From assembly GCA_902794535.1 (NCBI GenBank), contig CADBHQ010000020.1, positions 1 through 64,000 on the forward strand: a stretch of 64,000 bases of DNA. Reading direction: 5' to 3'. Under the pieces are notes generated by a model, which had not been told where the DNA came from, did not search any database, and saw only the letters and a list, made by a program, of their open reading frames with translations. How positions within the stretch are numbered: position 1 is the stretch's first letter; each line of letters begins with the position of its first letter. Positions 15,607 through 22,835 of this stretch are shown piece by piece. A program made the position numbers and the translations under genes. The DNA is from Fibrobacter succinogenes (GTDB lineage: Bacteria > Fibrobacterota > Fibrobacteria > Fibrobacterales > Fibrobacteraceae).

Positions 15607-17745
15607 ATGCGAAAGATTTTTGCTTTAATTTGTTTATTCTCGACTATTGCTCTTGCCAATTTTAAATTGGATTCATTTCAGGTGTACGTGGATTCGGAAG
15701 TGCCTGGCGCCCGCTATGGCCTTTCGATTCGTTCCGTTAAAACCGGAGTTGAACTGGGTAATATTCGCGGTTCTGAAAAGTTTACGCCTGCCAGTACTCT
15801 CAAGACTTTGACGACTGCTGCTGCCGTTCATTACTTGCCGCTCGATTATGAGCCCAAGACCGAAGTTTCGCTCAACGGCAGCGTGCGTAAAAAGACTTTT
15901 GTCGGAACCATTAACGTTCGCGGTGCTGGCGATCCGAATTTTTCAGGCCGCTACTATGCTGACCCGTTCCATATTTTGAATGCGATGGCCGATTCTATTC
16001 GCGCCTTGGGTGTGGATTCCGTTGCCGGCAAAATCAGCCTGGATTCCAGCTATTACAAGGGCCCGTGGCGTGCCGAACACTGGCGCAAGAATTTCTATGA
16101 CGCTTGGTACGGCGCCGAAATTGCACCGCTTGGATTCAACGACAATTGCACCATGATTCGCTTTAAGCCGGGCTTGAAAGTGGGCGACCCTGCTCGTGCC
16201 GAAATCCTGCCCGATGTGGGCTATGTCGTGCTGAAGAATGAAATGGTGACGGTGCCGGGCAAAAAGCGCAAGTGGACTTGGGCCCTCGATTCTGCAAAGC
16301 CCGAAATTACGATTGGTGGAGCCATCGGCATCGGCGTAGATTCTAGCCAGCTCGTGCTACCGGTGCGCAATCCGATCGCCTACTTTAAGGCAGCCCTTAT
16401 TTATGCCCTCAAGGAACGCGGCGTTGCCTTTACTGAAAAGCAAGATGTTCCTGCCGGAATCCAGATTGCTTCTTACACTTATTCGGCGGCGCCTTTCCTG
16501 AGTATTCTCGACGAAATCAATCAGCGCAGCCAGAACTTGCATGCCGAAACAATCTTCCGCAATCTGGGTGCCCAAAAGACGGGCGTGGGTAGCGTTGAAA
16601 GCGGTCGCGCTACAGAAATGAAATTCCTCGCCGAGATGGGAATTGACTCTACCGATTTTGAAGTTTGGGACGGTTGCGGCCTTTCGCCTAAGAACAAGGT
16701 GAAGCCTTCTACTGAAACCAAGTTGCTTGCTAAGATGGCTCGCCACCCGAAGGGTAGCTTCTACATCAATAGCTTTGCGGGCCCGGGAATTGGAACCGGC
16801 GGCAAGCGCATGCTTGATTTGCCGTACCCTTGGCTCACTCGATTCAAGACAGGCTTTATCGGTGAAGTGCACGGCTTGGTCGGTTACATTTATACGCTCG
16901 ATGGCGACACGCTTGCGGTAGCCATGTACCTTAACGAAACAGGCCGAAATCCGGATGCGCAGTTGAAAGATGTTCTGGATACTTTGTGGAGCCGCCTTGT
17001 GTATCGAGCAAACGACAACTATGCTTCGTTCATGAAAATGAAGCAGATGTGGCTTGGCGCTCAGAATGTGGCTGGCTTGACTGCAAGGCTTGAATATTTC
17101 TCTCGCCTCATGAAGGGGACTCCTTACAAGCTTGGCCCTATGGGTGAAAGCTATCTGGATTCTATCGAAAACAAACCGATTGTCTATATGGATTCGGTTG
17201 ACTGCGTTACGTATCTGGAACATGTGCTTGCGATGGCGCTTGCGCCTAACGAAAATGAAATTGCAAACACGCTCCAAAAGATTCGCTATAAGGGCGGAAA
17301 AATCAGCTTTGTGAATCGCAAGCATTACCTGATTGCTGACTGGGTTGGCGAAGGCAAGTATGCCCGCCCCATGCAGGTCCCGGGCGATACCATTGTTAAG
17401 CGCACCTTGGCTAGACAAGATTTCTTCAAGGCGAAAAAGATTAAGTACGACACGCCGGATTCTCCGATGGATTTGCGCTACTTGCCGTACAATCGCGCGC
17501 TAGAACTTGCGTCTAAGCCTTACGAAGGCCCGCTTATGGTGACAGGCGTTGCCTTTGTTGCGAACGTGGATAACTTGGACGCTACGCATACAGGCTTCGT
17601 GATTTTCCGCAACGGCGAACTTCCGAAACTGCGCCACGCCGCCTTCAAAAAACATGTGGTCGAGCTGTCGCTCAAGGATTACTTGATTAGCCGTAATAAG
17701 AATAAGCTTCCGGGAATCACGCTGTTCGAATTCCTGAAGCAATAG
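15607..17745 (+). CDS. PBP4-type D-Ala-D-Ala carboxypeptidase fused to DUF1460
   Basis: 712 residues from the ATG at 15607, four bases after the upstream stop; it gives a proper signal peptide (MRKIFALICLFSTIALA). Residues about 20-475 are a peptidase S13 (DacB/PBP4) domain with all three active-site motifs: STLK (Ser63, Lys66), SQN (Ser308, Asn310) and KTG (414-416). Residues about 480-712 match DUF1460, an NlpC/P60-like amidase family, with VDCVTYLEH (Cys533) and ATHTGF (His661) as the likely catalytic pair. One chain could thus cut D-Ala peptide links and a second bond in peptidoglycan. Both halves look intact. It ends three bases before a convergent gene. Confidence 0.85.
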   Translation: MRKIFALICLFSTIALANFKLDSFQVYVDSEVPGARYGLSIRSVKTGVELGNIRGSEKFTPASTLKTLTTAAAVHYLPLDYEPKTEVSLNGSVRKKTFVGTINVRGAGDPNFSGRYYADPFHILNAMADSIRALGVDSVAGKISLDSSYYKGPWRAEHWRKNFYDAWYGAEIAPLGFNDNCTMIRFKPGLKVGDPARAEILPDVGYVVLKNEMVTVPGKKRKWTWALDSAKPEITIGGAIGIGVDSSQLVLPVRNPIAYFKAALIYALKERGVAFTEKQDVPAGIQIASYTYSAAPFLSILDEINQRSQNLHAETIFRNLGAQKTGVGSVESGRATEMKFLAEMGIDSTDFEVWDGCGLSPKNKVKPSTETKLLAKMARHPKGSFYINSFAGPGIGTGGKRMLDLPYPWLTRFKTGFIGEVHGLVGYIYTLDGDTLAVAMYLNETGRNPDAQLKDVLDTLWSRLVYRANDNYASFMKMKQMWLGAQNVAGLTARLEYFSRLMKGTPYKLGPMGESYLDSIENKPIVYMDSVDCVTYLEHVLAMALAPNENEIANTLQKIRYKGGKISFVNRKHYLIADWVGEGKYARPMQVPGDTIVKRTLARQDFFKAKKIKYDTPDSPMDLRYLPYNRALELASKPYEGPLMVTGVAFVANVDNLDATHTGFVIFRNGELPKLRHAAFKKHVVELSLKDYLISRNKNKLPGITLFEFLKQ

Positions 17746-17748
17746 GAT

Positions 17749-18207
17749 TTATTCCCCAAGATCGAATGCCAGAATCGCGACGAGTTCGTGCTCGCCGCCT
17801 TCATTGCCTTCTGCATTCTGACTTTTCTCGAACAAAGTCCATGCATCTGGCATCCAGCCGTAGGCTGCCATCGTGAGTTCCTTGCCAATGGCAATTTCGG
17901 CGGCTTCCACTTCTTCCCAGCGCACGGGGCCTGCGGGCGCCTTGTAGTAGCGCAACATTCCGAGAGCTTCCATCGATTCAGGATAATTGTCCACCAGCTG
18001 GTAAACGCAATCCTTGTAGCTTTCGCCCTTCAGGCGAATCACACGGTAAAGTCGCTTGTGGCCCAGGAATTTAGAAAGGTCGCCGTGGTGAACGTCAATT
18101 TTGGAACCTTGCCCAAAAAACGTCATGAGCTCGCGGAATATTTCCGAATCCTCTTCCATAAACGGGGAGAGTTTTTTAATCAAGGCATTAACTTCGTTTG
18201 CGAGCAT
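17749..18207 (-). CDS. hypothetical protein
   Basis: 152 residues from the ATG at 18207. Longer in-frame starts exist upstream but would run across the dxr start, so they are unlikely. No signal peptide or membrane segment; acidic, with Trp-rich spots (RWEEVEAAEIAIG, YGWMPDAW). Family not recognised. The region to the divergent dxr gene (18208-18262) is AT-rich and may hold promoters for both. Confidence 0.65.
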   Translation of the reverse strand: MLANEVNALIKKLSPFMEEDSEIFRELMTFFGQGSKIDVHHGDLSKFLGHKRLYRVIRLKGESYKDCVYQLVDNYPESMEALGMLRYYKAPAGPVRWEEVEAAEIAIGKELTMAAYGWMPDAWTLFEKSQNAEGNEGGEHELVAILAFDLGE

Positions 18208-18262
18208 GTTTAAATAATAGATATTTTTTATCTTTTTACCTGAATAAAAAAGAGGCTTCAAA

Positions 18263-19411
18263 ATGAAAAACGTAGTTCTTCTCGGTGCAACCGGTTCTAT
18301 CGGTACTTCTAGCGTCGATGTCATTCACCAGCATTCCGACATTTTCAATCTTTACGCTGTCGCAGCAAACAGCAGCGTGGCAAAGGTTGCCGAAATCGTG
18401 CGCAAGTACAAGGTGGAACGCGTGTGCATGTTCAACGAAGCTGCTGCCAAGGAACTTGAAAAAGAACTCGGCATGAAGGTGCTCGCTGGCATGGAAGGCC
18501 TTTGCGAACTCGCTGCCGACCCGAAGGCTGACATCATCATCAACTCTCTGATGGGTGCTGTGGGCTGCCTTCCGACCATTACCGCTATTGAACACGGCAA
18601 GCATGTGGCTCTCGCCAACAAAGAAACCATGGTCATGGCTGGCCCCGTGATTTGGGACAAACTTGCTGAAAATCCGAAGTCCTTCATTACGCCGATTGAC
18701 TCTGAACATAGCGCCATCTTCCAGTGCCTCGAAGGCGGCAAGCGCGAACACGAAGTGGAATTCCTCGAAATCACTGCTTCGGGTGGTCCTTTCCGCGAAT
18801 GGCCCATTGAAAAGTTTGAAAACATCACCGTGGCCGATGCCTTGAATCACCCGGTGTGGAGCATGGGTAAAAAGATTACCATTGACTCTGCTTCCATGAT
18901 GAACAAGGGTCTTGAAGTTCTCGAAGCTCACTTCTTGTTCCACATTCCGTACGACCAGATTAAGGTGGTGGTTCACCCGCAGTCCATGGTGCATTCGCTG
19001 GTGCAGTTCCGCGACGGTTCCCTGATGGCCCAGCTCGGTGCTCCCGACATGCGCATTCCGATTCAGGTGGCGCTCACGTGGCCCGACCGTCTCAAGCTCG
19101 ATACTAAGCGCATCGATCTGCCGACCCTTGCAAAGCTTACCTTCTTTGAACCGGACTTCAACAAGTTCCGTTGCCTCGCCCTCGCCTTCGAAGCTGGCCG
19201 CCGTGGCGGTATTGTGCCGGCAATGATGAATGCCGCAAACGAAGTGCTCGTGGATACCTTCCTCAAGGGCAACCTCAAGTTCACCGACATCCCGCGCCAT
19301 GTGGAAACCATTATGGCCGGTGCCCCGAACGTGACCGGTCACCTGACGCTTGACCAGGTTCTCGAAGCCGACGCCGAAGCCCGCCGCCTGACGCTCGACC
19401 TGATTAAGTAA
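18263..19411 (+). CDS. dxr: 1-deoxy-D-xylulose 5-phosphate reductoisomerase
   Basis: 382 residues. It converts 1-deoxyxylulose 5-phosphate to 2-C-methylerythritol 4-phosphate with NADPH, the committed step of the MEP isoprenoid pathway. Seen: the dinucleotide-binding start VVLLGATGSIGTSSVDVI, ALANKETMVMAG, PIDSEHSAIFQCLEG, EITASGGPFREWP, and the metal and substrate region SMGKKITIDSASMMNKGLEVLEAH. AAAGAGG precedes the ATG. Its product feeds the undecaprenyl diphosphate synthase at 48020. A terminator follows, so it is probably monocistronic. Confidence 0.95.
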   Translation: MKNVVLLGATGSIGTSSVDVIHQHSDIFNLYAVAANSSVAKVAEIVRKYKVERVCMFNEAAAKELEKELGMKVLAGMEGLCELAADPKADIIINSLMGAVGCLPTITAIEHGKHVALANKETMVMAGPVIWDKLAENPKSFITPIDSEHSAIFQCLEGGKREHEVEFLEITASGGPFREWPIEKFENITVADALNHPVWSMGKKITIDSASMMNKGLEVLEAHFLFHIPYDQIKVVVHPQSMVHSLVQFRDGSLMAQLGAPDMRIPIQVALTWPDRLKLDTKRIDLPTLAKLTFFEPDFNKFRCLALAFEAGRRGGIVPAMMNAANEVLVDTFLKGNLKFTDIPRHVETIMAGAPNVTGHLTLDQVLEADAEARRLTLDLIK

Positions 19412-19440
19412 GTTGTAATCTTGTACAACAGAATCTTTAG

Positions 19441-19468
19441 CCGCCTTGTAATAAGGCGGTTTTTTTTG
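19441..19468 (+). terminator. Rho-independent terminator
   Basis: CCGCCTT and AAGGCGG pair around GTAAT and are followed by nine T. It ends the dxr transcript. Confidence 0.9.
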
Positions 19469-19515
19469 ATTATATTATTTTATAGGCATTTTGCCTGTTT
19501 GGAAAAGGATTGAGT

Positions 19516-20769
19516 ATGAGAAAAATGATAGCGGCGTCATGCCTAGCTGTTGCTGTTTCGGTATTTGCCCAGGGCTTTGGCGGCCAGCAGACTAGTGGAA
19601 AAATCGAATATTCCGAAAAGTTCGCTGATCTGAACTACGCGGGCGACGGAAAAGTCTACCACAACATGGATATCTACCTCCCGAAGGAGAAAAAGGATAG
19701 TTACCCGGTGGTAATCCATACCTACGGGAGCGCCTGGAGCATGAACAATCAAAAGGGTTCTGCCGACTTGAATACGATTTGTGCGGCCCTTACCAAGGCG
19801 GGCTATGCGGTCGTTACCCCGAATCACCGTTCTGCAAGCGATGCCATTTATCCGGCGCAGTTGCATGATCTTAAGGCCGTAGTGCGCTTTATTCGTGGTA
19901 ATGCAGCGAAATACAAAATCGATACATCGTTTATCGCTATGTCCGGATTTTCGTCGGGCGGACATCTCTCCAGTTTGGTCGCTACAACCTGTGGCTTGAA
20001 AGAAGGCAAGTCCGGTTCTGTAACGGTGGACTTGGTGGGCTCCCTAGGGGAGTTCACCAAGTTCAGTAGCTGTATCGATGCGGCGTCGCTTTGGTCTCCT
20101 CCGACCGATATTTACACCATGAATCCTATCAATAATTTCATGGGCAGCGGAACTTACGAAGGCGCCTTTATAGGTGCCGAGCGCGAAGGCAACAAGGATA
20201 AATGGATGGTGGCGAGTTCGCCGTACTATGCCAGCGAAGACGACCCCCCGGTCATTTTGTTCCATGGAACATCGGACCAAATTGTAAACAAGGAACAGAG
20301 CCAGGAACTCTATGATTCTCTGAAAAAGCATAATGTCGTGACGGAACTTGTTTCGGTGTCGGGAGGAACCCATGGCGGCAACGAAATGTATGTTTCCGAG
20401 AATTTGGACAAAATGGTAAGTTTTTTTGACAAGGCCCGCGAAGCAAAGGCTGCTGCAGCGATTCTGCCTCCCGACACGACTTGCTGCAAGGATTCTTCCT
20501 CCAATGATTCGACGGTTACAGATCCTCCGGCGCGGGTGCTTGCAAGCATGAAGCAATTTGCCCAGGTCGGCCTGATGGGCAACAAACTGGTCGCCTATGG
20601 AAGTAGGGACGAGTTCCGTTTTGCCGTTGTCTCTATGAACGGCTCTGTTGCCCGCCGAGGTTCTTTCTATGGTTTCCATGACCTGTCTTCGCTCCCCTCC
20701 GGAGCTTATGCCGTGGTCGTGACATTCCCGTCTGGAATACAAAAAAGCCTAAAATTCGTGAAAAAATAA
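19516..20769 (+). CDS. secreted alpha/beta-hydrolase (esterase) with C-terminal sorting-like tail
   Basis: 417 residues from the ATG at 19516, with AAAGGA six bases upstream; a TTG two codons earlier is less likely. Signal peptide to about residue 18 (SVFA-Q). The hydrolase core shows HTYGSAW, the nucleophile elbow GFSSGGH, an acid in HGTSDQ and the histidine in SGGTHGG, as in BD-FAE/CE-type esterases. After an Ala/Pro/Cys spacer, the last 80 residues form a small beta-rich domain (FAVVSMNGSVARRGSFYGF to SLKFVKK) like those at the end of other secreted Fibrobacter enzymes. Removal of acetyl or feruloyl groups from hemicellulose is inferred from the cellulase genes that follow. Confidence 0.8.
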   Translation: MRKMIAASCLAVAVSVFAQGFGGQQTSGKIEYSEKFADLNYAGDGKVYHNMDIYLPKEKKDSYPVVIHTYGSAWSMNNQKGSADLNTICAALTKAGYAVVTPNHRSASDAIYPAQLHDLKAVVRFIRGNAAKYKIDTSFIAMSGFSSGGHLSSLVATTCGLKEGKSGSVTVDLVGSLGEFTKFSSCIDAASLWSPPTDIYTMNPINNFMGSGTYEGAFIGAEREGNKDKWMVASSPYYASEDDPPVILFHGTSDQIVNKEQSQELYDSLKKHNVVTELVSVSGGTHGGNEMYVSENLDKMVSFFDKAREAKAAAAILPPDTTCCKDSSSNDSTVTDPPARVLASMKQFAQVGLMGNKLVAYGSRDEFRFAVVSMNGSVARRGSFYGFHDLSSLPSGAYAVVVTFPSGIQKSLKFVKK

Positions 20770-20798
20770 CACAATGGGTACACTTGTGTCCAATTTCT

Positions 20799-20828
20799 AG
20801 CGTAAGAAACCACTCTTACGCTTTTTTT
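20799..20828 (+). terminator. Rho-independent terminator
   Basis: AGCGTAAG and CTTACGCT pair perfectly around AAACCACT and are followed by seven T. It separates the esterase from the cellulase cluster. Confidence 0.9.
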
Positions 20829-20832
20829 GGGG

Positions 20833-20838
20833 TATATT
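20833..20838 (+). promoter_or_regulatory. -10 box of the first GH9 gene
   Basis: TATATT followed by TGTAGCTAC lies 32 bases before the ATG at 20871. An AAGGAG ribosome binding site lies between them at about 20859. Confidence 0.55.
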
Positions 20839-20870
20839 TGTAGCTACTAATAATTATTAAGGAGTCTGAG

Positions 20871-22703
20871 ATGCTGAAATTTGGCCTAAAACAGTATGTC
20901 GGTGTAATACTTTCTCTTACATCGGTAACTTTTGCTGCTACAGCCTATATCAACCAAATTGGTTACCGTGTGGGTGATACCAAGGAATTCGCCTTGGTTG
21001 ACGGTAACGGCAATGTGGAAATTGCAAATGCGAGTGGAACGACCGTTTTGACGGCAACGCCTTCGGCGGCATCGAATTGGCAGCCCAGTGGCCAAAACGT
21101 GCAGTTGGTCGATATCTCGGAATTGAACACTCCGGGTACTTATTCCATTAAGGTTGGCGGCCAGGTGGTTCGCCAGGATCTCAAGATTTCGGGCTCTACG
21201 TATGAAGATGTGGTCAAGGCTTCGCTGAAGTGGTACTATTACCAGCGTGCTTCTATGGCCCTCGAAGAAACTTACGCCGGTCAGTGGAAGCGTGCTGCTG
21301 GTCATACCAATGCAAGCGTGCAGCTCCATAGCTCTACCGGTGAATCCGGTTCGATCAATTCGACCAAGGGTTGGTACGATGCTGGCGACTACGGTCGCTA
21401 TATTGTGAACTCCGGTATTACCACTTATACGCTCCTTTCGTTGTACGAACATTTCCCGGAATATTTCAAGACACTCAAGTGGAATATCCCGGCTGATGGA
21501 ACGCTCCCGGACTTGCTCGCCGAAATCAAGTACAACCTGGACTGGATGCTTACCATGCAGGCTTCTGATGGTGGCGTTTACCACAAGCTGACTTCTCTCG
21601 GATTCCCGGGCGATGTCATGCCGGCAGACGATACCGACCCGATTTATGTAATCGGCAAGGGTACTGCTGCAACGTTTGACTTTGCAGGCGTGATGGCTGT
21701 GGCTGCCCGTGTGTACAAGCCGTTCGATGCAACTTATGCAAGCAAGTGCTTGGAAGCTGCCAAGAAGGCTTATGCTTGGGGTGCCCAGAATCCGAATAAG
21801 GCTTACAGCAACCCGAATGGTGTGCAGACGGGTGAATATGGCGACCGCTGGCTCGGAGACGAAAAGGAATTCGCTTCTACCGAACTTTTCGTGTCTACCG
21901 GTGATGCCTCTTACAAGCCGAACAATGCTTCGGGAAATATCCCGAGCTGGGCCGATGTCGGTGGTCTTGCTACCTACGGCATGGCTACGCATGCGACTGA
22001 ATTAGGCAATCTCGCTCAGGCTGCCAAGGATAGCTTGCTCAAGGTGGCTGATGATTTTGTGAACCGCACCAAGAGTGGTTTCGGTGTCGTAATGGCCAAG
22101 GATGACTTTGTGTGGGGCTCTAACGCTGTGGCCGGAAACCAGGGCGTTTGGCTGTTGCACGCTTACTACCTGACTGGCGAAGCCAAGTATTATCAGGCTG
22201 CCGTTAAGGTGCTGGACTACCTGCTCGGTAAGAACCCGCTGGATATGTCTTTCTTGACTGGCTTTGGCACCAAGTCTGCCATGAAGCCGCACCACCGCCC
22301 GAGTACTTCTGACAAGGTGAAGGATCCTGTTCCGGGAATGATTGTGGGTGGCCCGCAGCCCGGTGGCGAAGACATCGGTTCCGAAACTTGGGAATGCAAG
22401 GACTATAGAACCGGATTCCCGGCAACCTCTTATGTCGACAACAACTGCAGCTACGCTTCGAACGAAGTGGCTATCAACTGGAATGCTCCGTTTGCATATC
22501 TCGCAGGCGCTATCGAAGCAATCAACCACGGTTACGCTCCGAGCTTTGCCGCTGCAGGCGTTGCCCGTACCGATGCTATCAAACCCGCTGTCGCTCGCAA
22601 GGCTCACGTGAAGCAAGGCCCGCAGCTCCGCTTTGTCGACCAGAAGCTCTATGTCGAAATGAACGGCAAGCGCTTCAACCTGAAGGGTCATCAGATTAAG
22701 TAG
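20871..22703 (+). CDS. GH9 endoglucanase
   Basis: 610 residues. Signal peptide (about 1-22, VTFA-A), then an N-terminal CelD-type immunoglobulin-like domain (about 24-110, AYINQIGYRVGDTKEF), then the (alpha/alpha)6 catalytic domain of family 9. Catalytic features are present: DAGD with Asp170 and Asp173, the substrate-binding HHRPS at 474-478, and the general acid Glu532 in NEVAINWN. It hydrolyses beta-1,4-glucan of cellulose outside the cell. The C-terminus ends in the basic motif LYVEMNGKRFNLKG, shared with the GH9 enzyme at 25933. First of three cellulase genes, each with its own leader. Confidence 0.93.
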   Translation: MLKFGLKQYVGVILSLTSVTFAATAYINQIGYRVGDTKEFALVDGNGNVEIANASGTTVLTATPSAASNWQPSGQNVQLVDISELNTPGTYSIKVGGQVVRQDLKISGSTYEDVVKASLKWYYYQRASMALEETYAGQWKRAAGHTNASVQLHSSTGESGSINSTKGWYDAGDYGRYIVNSGITTYTLLSLYEHFPEYFKTLKWNIPADGTLPDLLAEIKYNLDWMLTMQASDGGVYHKLTSLGFPGDVMPADDTDPIYVIGKGTAATFDFAGVMAVAARVYKPFDATYASKCLEAAKKAYAWGAQNPNKAYSNPNGVQTGEYGDRWLGDEKEFASTELFVSTGDASYKPNNASGNIPSWADVGGLATYGMATHATELGNLAQAAKDSLLKVADDFVNRTKSGFGVVMAKDDFVWGSNAVAGNQGVWLLHAYYLTGEAKYYQAAVKVLDYLLGKNPLDMSFLTGFGTKSAMKPHHRPSTSDKVKDPVPGMIVGGPQPGGEDIGSETWECKDYRTGFPATSYVDNNCSYASNEVAINWNAPFAYLAGAIEAINHGYAPSFAAAGVARTDAIKPAVARKAHVKQGPQLRFVDQKLYVEMNGKRFNLKGHQIK

Positions 22704-22815
22704 ACAGTAGACGGTAGGCAGTAGACAGATGCTGCGCCGAATTTGAATGGCTTGCCCCTGACTTGTTCAGGGGCATTTCCTTTTTCTTCCTACTTCCTAC
22801 TTCTAACTTCCTACT
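22704..22815. repeat. intergenic short repeats around a terminator
   Basis: After the GH9 stop comes AGACAGTAGACGGTAGGCAG and a further near-copy of CAGTAGAC, and at 22787-22815 a series of CTTCCTAC / CTTCTAAC units. Between them at 22753-22782 a stem TGCCCCTGA/TCAGGGGCA followed by TTTCCTTTTTC forms a probable terminator. Role of the short repeats unknown. Confidence 0.6.
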
Positions 22816-22835
22816 ATATTTGTTTTGAGGTTTTT

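Noticed and set aside
18208-18324. Extended N-terminus of the hypothetical protein running into dxr
   Set aside because: It would overlap the start of the divergent dxr gene; the ATG at 18207 is enough.
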